Shown piece by piece: positions 36,578 through 47,198 of a stretch of 64,000 nt of DNA (positions are counted from its first letter, which is position 1; every line of letters starts with the position of its first letter). Under the pieces are notes generated by a model. The model was not told the DNA's origin. It was given only the letters and a program-made list of their open reading frames with translations, and did not search any database. The translations under genes and the position numbers were made by a program. This stretch comes from Sambucus nigra (taxonomy: Eukaryota > Streptophyta > Magnoliopsida > Dipsacales > Adoxaceae), in assembly GCA_949130495.1 (NCBI GenBank), contig OX422222.1:277006109-277070108 (forward strand), given 5' to 3'.

Positions 36578-39500
36578 TTACTCAACACAAATCATACCAA
36601 TAGATTTACGTAAAGAAATGAATCTATTATAATCAAGAGGTTTGGTAAATAAATCTGCAAGTTGTAGATCAGTAGAAAGATATTTGATTTCTAATTCCTT
36701 GGTTTCAACTAATTCACGAATAAAATGATGTCTTATTTTAATGTGCTTAGTTCGCGAGTGTTGAACTGGGTTCTTAGAAATGTTAATCGCACTTTGATTA
36801 TCACAATAGAGATGAAGTGTGGGTTCTAAAATACCATAATCACTTAGCATTTGTTTAAGCCACAACAATTGGTGGGCACAACAGCTACCGGCGGCTATGT
36901 ATTCAGATTCAGCAGTCGAGAGAGATGTGCAGTTCTGTTTTTTACTACTCCATCCTACCAAGTTATTACCAATATAACAACATGCGCCTGAAGTGCTTTT
37001 ACTATCATCAGTACACCCAGCCCAATCAGCATCAGTGTACCCAATAATAGTGCTAGGTGTGTCATTCGTGTACCAAATTCCTAAATATAGAGTGCCTTTA
37101 AAATATTTAATTATGCGTTTAACAGCGTTTAAATGGCTCTCCTTGGGGTTGTTTTGATAACGCGCACAAACACAAACAGCATACATGATATCAGGACGCG
37201 AGGCAGTCAGATAGAGTAATGTGCCAATCATACTACGATATAAGGTAGAGTCTACAGATTTTCCATTTTCATCTTTAGATAATTTATCTGTAGTACTCAT
37301 AGGCGTTTTAGCACTTTTAGCACTCTCGAGGCCAAATTTTTTAACTATCTCTAATGCGTACTTAGTCTGCGAAAGAAACAAGCCATCTGGTTGTTGTTTG
37401 ACTTGGAGACCTAGGAAGAACTGTAACTCCCCCATAAGGGACATCTGAAATTCCTTACTCATAATTTCAGCAAAAGATTTTACTTCTGAGGTAGAAGTGG
37501 ATCCAAATATGATATCGTCTACATAGACTTGAGCGATAGTAATGTGTTTGCCAAAATGTTTGACAAATAAGGTTTGGTCATTTCCACCTCTTTTGAAACC
37601 TTTGTCCAGCAGAAAACTGGACAGGCGCTCATACCAAGCTCTAGGAGCTTGCTTAAGACCATATAAAGCCTTTTTCAACCGAAATACATGATTAGGATAA
37701 TTAGGGTCAATGAATCCTTTAGGTTGTTCTACATAGGTTTCCTCGGCAAGTATTCCATTAAGGAACGCAGATTTAACATCCATTTGATATAATGTAAAAT
37801 GCATGTGACAAGCTATAGCAAGAAGCAGACGAACTGATTCTAAGCGAGTAACAGGAGCAAACGTCTCATTAAAATCAAGTCCTTCTATTTGGGAGTAACC
37901 TTGAGCAACTAGTCTAGCTTTATTTCTAATTATCATCCCATTTTCATCAGTTTTATTTTTGAAAATCCAACGAGTACCAATAACCTTTTTGTGATCAGGA
38001 CGTGGAACAAGAAACCAAACATCATGAATGACAAATTGTAAAAGTTCATCCTGCATAGCAGAAATCCAGTGAGAGTCATTCAATGCCTCATTTACATTCT
38101 TTGGTTCCAAGAGAGAAACAAAGCAAGCATAGAGAGCATAATTTCTAAGTTGGGATCTTGTACGTACTGGTTCACCAGGGTTACCAACTATGTTGTTTAT
38201 GGGATGATCTTTAGAAACCCAGTTAGGTACTTCAGGTGACTCAATAGGTAATGAATTATCTATTTCAGAAGAGTTATTTTCTAAAATATTTGACGATTCT
38301 TCTTCTATAGTTAATTCACTAGTCTTGCTTTCCACAGTAGTGTCACTAACAATTACATTTATGGATTCCATTAAGGTCTTAGTGCGAAGATTATACACTC
38401 GATAAGCTCTACTGTTAGGTGAATAACCTAAGAATATGGCTTTATCTCCTCTACTCTCAAATTTAGATAAGTGTTCCCTATCTTTGCAAACATAGCAGGT
38501 ACTACCAAAGGTTCTAAGGTACTTAAGATTAGGCTTTTTATTGTACCAAAGTTCATAAGAGGTTTGTTTCGAATTCTTTCTAAGATAGACCCTATTAATA
38601 AGATGGCAGGCTGTACGAATAGATTCTACCCAAAAATACTTAGGTAAGTTCTTAGCATGGAGCATGACACGTGCCATCTCTTGAAGAGTTCGATTCTTTC
38701 TCTCAGCTATTCCATTTTGTTGAGGGGTCTTAGGAGCACTGAACTCATGTTTGTAATCATTATAGTCACAATATTCTACAATACCGGTGTCTTTGAATTC
38801 ACCACCTCTATCACTTCGGATTCTTTTCACTTGAGTGTCTTTTTCATTCTCAATCCGTAAGAGAATCTTTAAAAAAGTTTGAAAAGTATCGGATTTTTGT
38901 TTTAAGAAAGCTACCCAAGTGAATCTGGTGAAGTCATCAACCATAACTAGAATATAACTGTGTCCACAAAGACTAACAGTTTGAGAAGGACCCATTAGGT
39001 CCATATGGATGAGTTCTAAGGGATTAGAGGTAAGGATATCTTTAACCTTTTTATGAGGTGCTTTAACAATTTTTCCTTCTTGACAGGGACCACAGACAAT
39101 GTTATGAATATGTTTAATTTTTGGTATTCCTCTAACTATCTGTTGAGAAGACAATTTACTCAAATTTTCGTAATTAATGTGACCCATTCTGTTATGCCAT
39201 ATCTCGTTGTCATCCATTCTGGCAACATTACAAATTTCAGAACTAGACATGACAGTATAACAATTGTCAGGGGTCCTGAATCCTGTAATTAAGCATTCTC
39301 CCTTTTCATTTAAAATCTTGCAATTGTTCTTTGAAAAGGTAACAGTGTAGTTTGTGTCACAGAATTGCGAAATGCTAAGTAAATTAGCCTTAAGACCTTT
39401 AACTAAGAGAACATTTTCAAGAAGTGGAAGTCCTTTTTCTTTAAGGGTTCCTTTGCCTATGATCTGGGATGATATACCATCACCAAAAACAACTTTTCCA

Positions 39501-39631
39501 CCATCAAAATGGGTTTTATTTAAAAGTTTTGTATCATCACCTGTCATATGCTTGGAACATCCAGAATCCAAGTACCAACCAGAAGATGTAAGTTCAGCTT
39601 TTAAGGCAGAAATAACAATATTACACTTCAT
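36578..39631 (-). CDS. pol: SIRE-like Copia pol: protease-integrase-RT-RNase H
   Basis: 1017 residues, uninterrupted. Protease D22-S-G in WYLDSGCSKHMT. Zinc-binding H146, H151, C180 and C183 precede integrase, with D211 (HMDLMG), D274 (RSDRGGEF) and E310 (NGIAERKNR) forming D,D-35-E. RT has 'RNKARLVAQGYSQIEGLDFNETFAPV' (569-594), 'MDVKSAFLNG' and active site YVDD at 703-706. RNase H has D868 (YTDADWAG), E910 (TAESEYIA) and D944 (YCDNQSA), ending with 'LADLFTKPL' (992-1000). All catalytic residues I know to look for are present. The listed start is a Met inside the polyprotein: the reading frame extends upstream to about 39780 (WVRKDDLAP), where it should join gag, so pol is probably made as a Gag-Pol polyprotein. 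RNase H has an Ala-His extra before QLLW. Confidence 0.92.
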   Translation of the reverse strand: MKCNIVISALKAELTSSGWYLDSGCSKHMTGDDTKLLNKTHFDGGKVVFGDGISSQIIGKGTLKEKGLPLLENVLLVKGLKANLLSISQFCDTNYTVTFSKNNCKILNEKGECLITGFRTPDNCYTVMSSSEICNVARMDDNEIWHNRMGHINYENLSKLSSQQIVRGIPKIKHIHNIVCGPCQEGKIVKAPHKKVKDILTSNPLELIHMDLMGPSQTVSLCGHSYILVMVDDFTRFTWVAFLKQKSDTFQTFLKILLRIENEKDTQVKRIRSDRGGEFKDTGIVEYCDYNDYKHEFSAPKTPQQNGIAERKNRTLQEMARVMLHAKNLPKYFWVESIRTACHLINRVYLRKNSKQTSYELWYNKKPNLKYLRTFGSTCYVCKDREHLSKFESRGDKAIFLGYSPNSRAYRVYNLRTKTLMESINVIVSDTTVESKTSELTIEEESSNILENNSSEIDNSLPIESPEVPNWVSKDHPINNIVGNPGEPVRTRSQLRNYALYACFVSLLEPKNVNEALNDSHWISAMQDELLQFVIHDVWFLVPRPDHKKVIGTRWIFKNKTDENGMIIRNKARLVAQGYSQIEGLDFNETFAPVTRLESVRLLLAIACHMHFTLYQMDVKSAFLNGILAEETYVEQPKGFIDPNYPNHVFRLKKALYGLKQAPRAWYERLSSFLLDKGFKRGGNDQTLFVKHFGKHITIAQVYVDDIIFGSTSTSEVKSFAEIMSKEFQMSLMGELQFFLGLQVKQQPDGLFLSQTKYALEIVKKFGLESAKSAKTPMSTTDKLSKDENGKSVDSTLYRSMIGTLLYLTASRPDIMYAVCVCARYQNNPKESHLNAVKRIIKYFKGTLYLGIWYTNDTPSTIIGYTDADWAGCTDDSKSTSGACCYIGNNLVGWSSKKQNCTSLSTAESEYIAAGSCCAHQLLWLKQMLSDYGILEPTLHLYCDNQSAINISKNPVQHSRTKHIKIRHHFIRELVETKELEIKYLSTDLQLADLFTKPLDYNRFISLRKSIGMICVE

Positions 39632-39696
39632 CTGGGGTGCTAGATCATCTTTTCTAACCCAAATTGCTCTGGTTTTCTGTTTGCGCTGATTTGCTC

Positions 39697-42090
39697 TTAT
39701 TTGATAAAATTTGCGAGCAGTAGATTTTTGTTGAAAAACATTTTGCGCATGATTTTGGGTGAAATTAGATACCTGAGCATTTGATTAGAAAAGTTTCTGG
39801 GAATCCTTCTAGTAAATGTCCTTTTAGGTTTAGTCTTTCTATTCCTATAGTTAGAGTTTTTGTCTGGTGGCCTGGGAAGGACATAATTGTTACGACTCCT
39901 CCTAGAATAGTTAAAGTTATGATACATAGGAGTGTTATAGATAGGCTTAATCAGTCTCCTAGCATAGCAATTATCGAAAGAGTGACCATATATATCACAA
40001 TAGGAGCAATAAAGGTTGCTCAGAATAGGGTTTTCCTTAGGAAAGTCTCTAAACAAAGGTTTTGAGAAATTTTGAGACTGAATTTTATTCCTAGGTAGCA
40101 CAGATTTGAAAGCAGGTTCACTTTTCCTAATAGGGGGGCAGACATATTTTCCCTTTGGTAAACTTTCATGCTTAGAGCAACTTGCATCTCCAGTGTTAGT
40201 GTTTTGATGGTCAAACTTAGTTTTTAGAGAATGAAAGTCTGGACATGTTTCAATAGGTCTTTTGCCTCCTGACACAAACTTGATAGGTTCAACATGTTTA
40301 GTTTGTGTCTTCAAATTGGGGCAAAACCCTATTCCAGTTCTATCATCAGAATTGGTTTTAGATTCAGCAACGAATTCCTCAAAACATTTAGAATTGTTTT
40401 CAAATTTGGTAAATTTTTTGAAAACAGTTGCTGTCTTTTCTTTTGTTTGTTCCAATTCTAATAATGCCCCTTTGTATTTTTTCTCCAGAATTTCATTAGC
40501 TTCAGTTAAAGTTTTCAGTTTTTCATCAAACACTTTGACTTCACTTTCATGAGACATGCATTGAGTAGTATACTCTTCAGCATTCAGTTTTACCATTAGG
40601 CTTAGATCCTCTAGCTTTTTGGTAAGATCTTTCACAATCTTTTCTAGTCTAGTACTTTTCTTAAGAGTTTTAGTATATAGAGTGTGGATGTCTGGGAGAT
40701 CATCATTGTCAGAGTCACTAAGTGAAGTGTGTGAAGTGACTCCTAAGGTTTCATTTCTTAAACTCACGCACCCATTGACATCAGCAGTATCGATTTCCCT
40801 TTGACTCACACACCCCGAGGAAAAGGTATTAATGTTCTCAGTAAGTAAAGCATCTAAACCAGTTAAAGTATGATTCAAAGCAACAGAACTAGAATTACTA
40901 AACTCATCCTCACTATCAAGCATAGGCATATCATCATTGTATATGATTTTGGCAAAGAAGGCCAAACAAGGATCAAAACCATCAGATGTCTCAGGTTCCT
41001 CATTTTCAGAATCACTTGAGTCATCCCAGGTTTTGCAGATATTGGCTCTAGAGTGTTTGTTTTGGGCATTTAAATTAACTCTACAGTCTTGAGCAATGTG
41101 TCCTAGTTTACCACATCTATAGCATTCAGTCTTCTTGAGATCTCTGTGAGGTCTTGTGTTGTCCTTGTTCTGTTTGTCATGAGGTTTCTCATGGGGCTTG
41201 TGATTTGAAGGAGTAGAATAATTAGACTTGCCCTGTCTATTTGCAACACTGTTTCTAAATTTAACAGTTTTCTTAAATTGTTTTGTCATTAGGGCAATCT
41301 GATTATCTAGACTTTCTAAGTCACAGTCCTCATCAGAATCATTACTAGGGGTGTTTAACTCAGGCTTAATCATCTTAGAGGTAAAGCTAAGATTGGAATT
41401 GGTATGTTTCCTATTAGTGTGAGTCAATTGTTTCTTAAACTCTAATTCCATTTCCACAGTTCTTAATTTGCTACTGAGTAATTCAGGAGTAAGATTTGTA
41501 TCACACATCTCCTCAATAGCATATCTTTTATTGTCAAATTTCTGTGGTAATGATCTCAGAATTTTAGAGACAATTTCTTGTCTATCATAAGTTATACCAT
41601 TGGCATGAAGTTTAGTGACAATATCAGTAAGGTTCATATAGAAATCATCGAAAGACTCAGATTCAGACATGATTAAGGTATTATACTGTTGGATTAACAT
41701 CTGAGTCTTAGCAGCTTTTATCCTAGAGTCTCCTTCATGGGCAGTAATCAAGGTATCCCATGCTTCCTTAGAAGTGGTACAGGATGAGATTCTCTTGAAC
41801 TCATGTTCGTTAATAGACATAAATATAGCGTTCTTGCCTTTGTTATTATTTCGAGAAACCTGTTTCTCTTCTTGAGTAAACTCACTCAATATTTTCTTAA
41901 TCCTTTCATTGCTTCCATCAGTGGCTGGTTTAGTTGGATAAGAGTATCCATTTTCAATAATATCCCAGACATCATCTCCCAGAGTGCCTTGAATGAAAGC
42001 AATCATTCTTACTTTCCAGTAAGAAAAATTGGTTCCATCAAAGACTGGAGGTCTGGTCAAGTTACCATATCTTTCGTTTTTCTCGTCCAT
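39697..42090 (-). CDS. gag: SIRE-like Copia gag (capsid/nucleocapsid, large)
   Basis: 797 residues from ATG 42090, 76 bp inside the 5' LTR and preceded by the primer site. The N-terminal capsid block 'PPVFDGTNFSYWKVRMIAFIQ' (14-34), 'RISSCTTSKEAWDTLITAHEGDSRIK' (100-125), 'ESESFDDFYMNLTDIV' and 'SKILRSLPQKFDNK' are standard Copia Gag. First CCHC knuckle C323-C326-H331-C336 (CYRCGKLGHIAQDC), an acidic stretch, a coiled coil about 475-560, and a second knuckle C695-C698-H703-C708 (CSYCDIYGHSFDNC), then an Arg/Lys-rich tail. From about residue 770 (39780) the frame is shifted by one base: another frame continues in-line to pol, so the last ~27 residues listed are out of frame. Otherwise apparently intact. 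Packages RNA in the cytoplasm. Confidence 0.9.
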   Translation of the reverse strand: MDEKNERYGNLTRPPVFDGTNFSYWKVRMIAFIQGTLGDDVWDIIENGYSYPTKPATDGSNERIKKILSEFTQEEKQVSRNNNKGKNAIFMSINEHEFKRISSCTTSKEAWDTLITAHEGDSRIKAAKTQMLIQQYNTLIMSESESFDDFYMNLTDIVTKLHANGITYDRQEIVSKILRSLPQKFDNKRYAIEEMCDTNLTPELLSSKLRTVEMELEFKKQLTHTNRKHTNSNLSFTSKMIKPELNTPSNDSDEDCDLESLDNQIALMTKQFKKTVKFRNSVANRQGKSNYSTPSNHKPHEKPHDKQNKDNTRPHRDLKKTECYRCGKLGHIAQDCRVNLNAQNKHSRANICKTWDDSSDSENEEPETSDGFDPCLAFFAKIIYNDDMPMLDSEDEFSNSSSVALNHTLTGLDALLTENINTFSSGCVSQREIDTADVNGCVSLRNETLGVTSHTSLSDSDNDDLPDIHTLYTKTLKKSTRLEKIVKDLTKKLEDLSLMVKLNAEEYTTQCMSHESEVKVFDEKLKTLTEANEILEKKYKGALLELEQTKEKTATVFKKFTKFENNSKCFEEFVAESKTNSDDRTGIGFCPNLKTQTKHVEPIKFVSGGKRPIETCPDFHSLKTKFDHQNTNTGDASCSKHESLPKGKYVCPPIRKSEPAFKSVLPRNKIQSQNFSKPLFRDFPKENPILSNLYCSYCDIYGHSFDNCYARRLIKPIYNTPMYHNFNYSRRSRNNYVLPRPPDKNSNYRNRKTKPKRTFTRRIPRNFSNQMLRYLISPKIMRKMFFNKNLLLANFIK

Positions 42091-42152
42091 AATTGATTTT
42101 GAGAAAACAGTTTCAGAAACTCAGGATCTTTTTGAAAAAAGTTCACCAAAAG

Positions 42153-42164
42153 CTCTGATACCAA
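42153..42164 (-). other. tRNA-iMet primer binding site of SIRE-like Copia
   Basis: GCTCTGATACCA on the plus strand, the exact complement of TGGTATCAGAGC, lies immediately left of the 5' LTR. Confidence 0.92.
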
Positions 42165-42165
42165 T

Positions 42166-44163
42166 TGAAAAAGCGTTGCCAAAGCCGTTTATGAAAATAA
42201 ACTATTTAAGCAACTCCGAAAGTTTGTTGAAGAAACTCTTTACTTAAATCAAAACGATTTGAACACAAGATGTGTTAACAAAAGTATGTACGAGATTAGG
42301 ACAAGATTTGATAACAAGTATTAGTAAACAGTTTAAAATGTTTTAAACTCAGCACACTATTAGAAAGAGATGAGAAGATGTAGAAATATCGATACTCAGG
42401 ATTTTTAACGTGGTAAAACCTCAACCTTGAGGAAACATCCACGACTCCCTCTACGTAGTAAAACAAAAACAATCACTAAAACAAATATATGAGTTACAAC
42501 CTATTTAACTAACATGCACACAAAAACAAATCTATACAAGTTCAGGATTGTACCCTCTGGCGTCCTTAACTTTTCTGCAGATCTTGTTTGTTGATGTAGT
42601 TGTCTCAGTTTGTCAACTCTTCTTTGTTTCAGCACTTTACGTCGACTTATTGTTCACCAAATCTTATAGCCAACACTTTGAGTGTTTGTAGTGTGAAGAT
42701 GTTTGTGAATGGTGTTCTAAAACACATGCATGCACACACACACACACTTATTAGTTACAGACAATCCTAACAAATCACATATAAAGTCTATATGCAGTGT
42801 ATTTGTTATTTTTCTTTCTTACAAAACCATGAACCTTTTTAACCTTTCAAAATAACCCAGATTCCACGGAGATCTTGCTTAAGAAATCGGTCAAGACCTT
42901 TCTCAATCACTTTTGAAAATATTATGTGGATTGAGAACCCTCCAAGTGCGAATCCCACTAGGTCAGGTTAGGTTTTGTAAAAACAGAAATAGAAAAACAT
43001 CTATTGTTGATTCTGAAGTAAGAAAATGTTTTATCAGAAAATAATCAACAACGAAATTCTCAAGATGAGAAATAAATGCAACTAAGTGTTCTGTGACATG
43101 AAAAACTTCAGATCTATGATTTCTATTGAAAGAGAAACAAGATCTGAGTCTATGTCTAAGTTGGAAATAAGATTTATGAACACAAGGATTTCAGCAACCC
43201 AGAAATCACTCAACTCGTACTCTCATAACTCAAGAAACACTAAGGATGGTGTTTATCTGGTTATGGTGTTTATGGAGAGGTAAGTGGTTTAGGTTTAGAG
43301 GTATTTGGACGAAGTTAGGGTTTCTAACTAGGGTTTGATTTCTCTCTCTAACTTCTCTCTTCTCTCTTCTCTCTCCTCTCTCTATTCTCTGAGACTTTTC
43401 AAAATGGCAAAAGCTTTCGAAGGCTGAGATGAGAGGTCTTTAAATAGGAAGAGAAGAAGATTCCAGAGCTTCGTTCAAAAACAAGGGCTGTGATTGAGTC
43501 AAGCTCCTTTGACTACAATCTAAGGGTTCACAGCAGACGGTGGATTAAACAGGCTGTGATTGGTTAAAGGGTTTACACTGGGATTCACTCAAAAGACATG
43601 CAGGCCATCGATAAGGGTTGATCTAATGGCTGAAAGCACGTGATGGTTTGTCTCAGTAAAGAAACACAGTTCAGGCCAATCAGAGGACAGCAGGTGTAGG
43701 CCTGAGGATGAATGTAAACGCGCGTCCCAAAATAATTACAAAGCCAACCCTAGAGTCTCTAGCGCTTTCGGTTTCTACCCAGAGTAACTTTAGGCTAATA
43801 AACACAACAATCCATATTTATACATTAACCCCAAGACCTTTTAAATCAAGTTTTAATTAAATAAAACCTTGTTTAAAATATGTTTTAAATTCCCAAAAAA
43901 TTATTAAAAATCAAATTGAGGGATTTAAACACACTCACAACATTAATACACATAGAGGTGCAATATGAAATGCAAGAATGAAATTCTAAGTGTGTGAGTG
44001 ATGGTTATAGTCTCAGGATCATCACAAGATGAATAGAAGAAGAAGCAACCCAATCTCTGAAGCTCTTTGGTTTCTAGGATGGACACTATTTTGTCACAAT
44101 TTCCAAACTAGATGAGCTCTTATACAGTCTAGAGTCAAATGAGTCAAAAGCATAAGGGCTTCA
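42166..44163 (-). repeat. 5' LTR of SIRE-like Copia
   Basis: 1998 bp, almost identical to 34280-36270; differs by a CT-tract length change near 43360 and about a dozen base changes. TATA-like CTATTTAAAG on the minus strand opposite 43438-43447. Confidence 0.94.
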
Positions 44164-44520
44164 ACATCATTAATTTGGTGACCTCAGACCTTTAACATCA
44201 CTTAGTTGGTGAAAATATAAGGTGAAACATCATTAACCTGGTGACCTCATACCTTTAACATCATTAATTTGGTGAATTATGAGGTGAAAAATCATTAACT
44301 TGGTGACGTCAGACCTTTAACATCATTAATTTGGTGAATTATAAGGTGAAACATCATTAACTTGGTGACCCCAGACCTTTAACATCATTAATTTGGTGAA
44401 TGAGGTGAAACATCATTAACTTGGTGACCTCAGACCTTTAACATCATTAATTTGGTGAATTATGAGGTGAAACATCATTAATTTGGTGACCTCAGACCTT
44501 TTAACTTAATTTGTTTGGGG
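44164..44520 (+). repeat. Tat A 3' tandem array, right half
   Basis: Continues the 62-bp repeats of 33930-34279 after the SIRE-like insertion, starting with the second TSD copy (ACATC, 44164-44168). About five more units, decaying toward 44510. Confidence 0.92.
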
Positions 44521-44706
44521 AATTATATATGTCTGTTGTTACTTTCTTTTATTCCCATTATCCAGATTTTGTGATATGGTGGATAAATAAAACATCATAG
44601 AAACAAAATAGCAAAGCAACAAATGAAGGAAATGGGATTGCATTCATTTGAACCAAAAGATATTACATCATTCCAAAGGAAGAGGTCATAGTTCATCAAA
44701 TAGAAG
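44521..44706. other. Tat A spacer after tandem array
   Basis: AT-rich non-coding sequence between the array and the 3' end of the antisense gene remnant; no motif recognised. Confidence 0.5.
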
Positions 44707-47198
44707 TTACATAAAAAGCTTCACAAAAAGTTCAGACAAGTAGAGGAGATGCTTAGAGTTCATCTTCACCCTCAGCTTCAGCTGACCCACTAACAGCAGG
44801 GTCGTTTGGCTCTGGGACTTGATTGGTAACTTCAACCTCGTCATCCTGATGCCCACATCCTCGGTCTCAGTCACCTCAAGTTGGCTCATCTCGGCTGGGT
44901 CACCCTCTTCAACCTCCTGCAAAGCCTTAACAAGCTGAGCATTTCTAAAGCCGAGGCTAATAAAGTCCTTAACCGACAGACTCCAGAACTTTCTTGCTTC
45001 ATGGAAGCCCATCAGTTATTTGCCTTTATGCCCCTATCCAGATACTCGATACTGAAGCTGACAAACTCATCCAAGACTTGGTACTCTTGGATGAATTTCT
45101 CTGAGGCAGCCTGGACAACAGCATCAACCTTGGATTGAAGGCTCTAATCTTTGACCCTCACAACCTGGGCATGATCAGTCTCCATCTTAGTAATATTAGC
45201 ATCTCTCTTCTTCTGACCCCTCTTTAGGTCATCAATCTCCTTCGTGAGGTTCGTTTCAAGCTTCTCATCGTCCTTTCCTTTCTGAATTAGAGGCAGCCTC
45301 TTCAGAGTTAGCTAGCCAAGCGGTGGAGAGAAACAACACCCTGTAAAAAAGAGCCCAGACACATTGGTAAGAATGACTGGCTAAACTCATAGAGAAAATT
45401 TGAAGAAAAATTACAAATAAATACCTGAATGACCCTATGAATAGAAAAATCGACCGGCAGAGGTACGTCCAGTGATTGCAAGAAGCGCTTATCATCTGGG
45501 GTAATCATTTGGCCGAGGGCATTAAAAGCCTTGACACTATGACCGATGATGCTATTGTCGATATTCAAAGAAGAGAGACGAGTAGTCAGAGCCTCGTCAA
45601 TAGAGATGGGGATGCCACGATCCATGGGTGGAGTTTTATGAGGTCTCGTATGTGGAGGGTCGATCGTAGCCTTTCTCTTCTTAGTTACATCAGCAGGAGA
45701 TTTTACCTTCTTTATGTGGGCAGGGGTGGTACAGTCTTGCCCCCATGCTTCTCCAATAGTTTTTTGATGCTTGGAGCAGACATATTCTAAAGGTCTTCAG
45801 AAATGCCCTATGGTCTCTCTGCAAAAGTACAAATATCGGAGTTAGAAGATCAGATAAATAAAAAGTAAGAGACTGGACTTAGTTTAAAAAAGTTTTGTTC
45901 TTGAATACTTATGAAGCTCGGCCAAGGGGCCACTTCCAAGACCTGTCTGAGACAAATAGTAAGGGGCCATCAGATGCTCGTATTTGACGAGGTTACAATC
46001 TTCACCCTGACTACGAGGATCCTTAATGGTTTTGGGGTTCTCCTGGCTCAATCTTGGATCAGTTTTGGCAGAGATAGAGACTTTTGCCCACCTAAGAGGA
46101 GTCTTTGGAACAGACGTTCCACTAGCCTCATTGGGGCTAAACTCCCAAGCCCCCGAGGCAAAGAAGAACCAAGGCTTCCAATTGTGGTTAAAAGTTTGGG
46201 TCACTAATAATATCTTCTTTTTAGACTTCCTGGCTATGAAGTGGTAGTAGCCAGAATGATTTTTAGCGGATGAGGCTATGTAGCAAGTAAAGAATACCCT
46301 AACTGGAAGGTCAGTATGATAAACCACCTTCCAAAGAACGATAGCCCCAACCAAGACACTCCAAGAGTTAGGGGAAAGTTGAGAAGGAGCAAGGTTGACA
46401 TAAGAGAGGACAGCTCGAATAACAGGGTAAAATTAGAAGACAAAAGCTGAGTTTGAACATCTACTCATAAACGCAAAGCTCTCCCTCTCGATCGTCGAAG
46501 GACCTATAATCCTTCAAGGGTTTCCTTAAAGTAATGGATGAAGGAATGACATACAAATGTCTGAAGATAAGAAGGTCGTACTCAGTAACAGAAGTCTTAA
46601 GACCATCAACCTTAGAAGTGTCAAGTACACCCACTTCATCATCATCATCATCATCATCATAGTCCTCAGTGGTTTGAGGATGGGCCTCAGAGGGGGCTCC
46701 AGGAAAAGCTGTTAAAAGAATTACCTGAATAAGGGCATGGAAATATACACTCGGTTATAAGATCTCTATGGTGGGAGACCTACGAGAGTTGATAATGTCT
46801 CGATGAGACAAGGAACGATCAGAAACATCTGCTTCTTCAGAGATTCCACTTCCCTTGGGAGAATAATCCACAACCTCTTGAAAAGATTCTATGGACTCAT
46901 CAGCCTTAGACGTGGACATAGGGTCCGAAGTAGCTAACTCACACATTGACCCAGGAACCTCAGGAACTTCAGTAGGTTCTGTAGGCTCAGGGTATATGAC
47001 CTTCAAAGGTAGAGGAAGGATGGGTCTGAGGGGAAAGGCCTCAACCCTACGAGCTTCTTCTTGGGCTATCTCTATCTGTCTAATCTTCTCAAAGGTCTTA
47101 TCACGCAGAGTTGGAAACTCTTCAGCAAGCTTATACAAAGGTCTGAGCATATAGTGGACGACACTACACTTGTGAAAAAAACTGCAATACAGGTACAC
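44707..47198 (-). pseudogene. Tat A antisense gene remnant (Transposase_28-like, coiled coil)
   Basis: Minus-strand coding remnant, opposite to gag-pol. From 5' to 3' on its strand: 47198-46755, Pro/Glu-rich N-terminal segment; an Asp-rich stretch from a CAT repeat (46636-46660). Then, with a stop near 46420, 'NLAPSQLSPNSWSVLVGAIVLWKVVY' and 'VRVFFTCYIASSAKNHSGYYHFIAR' with 'NWKPWFFFASGAWEF' (46400-46140). This resembles plant proteins annotated as putative gypsy-type transposon (Transposase_28 family, recalled, not searched). Candidate introns are 45908-45819 and 45424-45341 (CAG/GTATTT...TTTTTTACAG). Past these, coiled-coil heptads ('LTKEIDDLKRGQKKRDANITKMETDHAQVV', 45270-45160) lead to an 'ARKFW...DFISLGFR' C-terminus at 45000-44920. 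Frameshifts and stops show it is dead here. Role unknown. Confidence 0.7.

Larger units (their letters stand above)
34280..44163 (-). mobile_element. Young SIRE-like Copia retrotransposon, nearly intact
   Basis: Complete 9.9 kb minus-strand element. LTRs 34280-36270 and 42166-44163 run TG...CA with about a dozen substitutions in 2 kb by eye. TSD is ACATC at 34275-34279 and 44164-44168. It has a tRNA-iMet primer site, a gag of about 800 residues, and an uninterrupted 1017-residue pol in protease-integrase-RT-RNase H order, then a polypurine tract. Large gag, AGGGGGAGAT tract and pol sequence suggest the SIRE/Maximus lineage. Only one obvious frameshift (near 39780) separates gag from pol. No env-like ORF: just about 300 bp lie between pol and the 3' LTR. 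Confidence 0.93.

Noticed and set aside
43318..43340. Telomere-like TAGGGTTT pieces in the SIRE-like LTR
   Set aside because: Only two imperfect units, common by chance in AT-rich plant LTRs; the same in both LTRs.
46636..46660. CAT trinucleotide run as a stand-alone microsatellite
   Set aside because: It lies inside the antisense coding remnant and encodes an Asp stretch, so it is described there.
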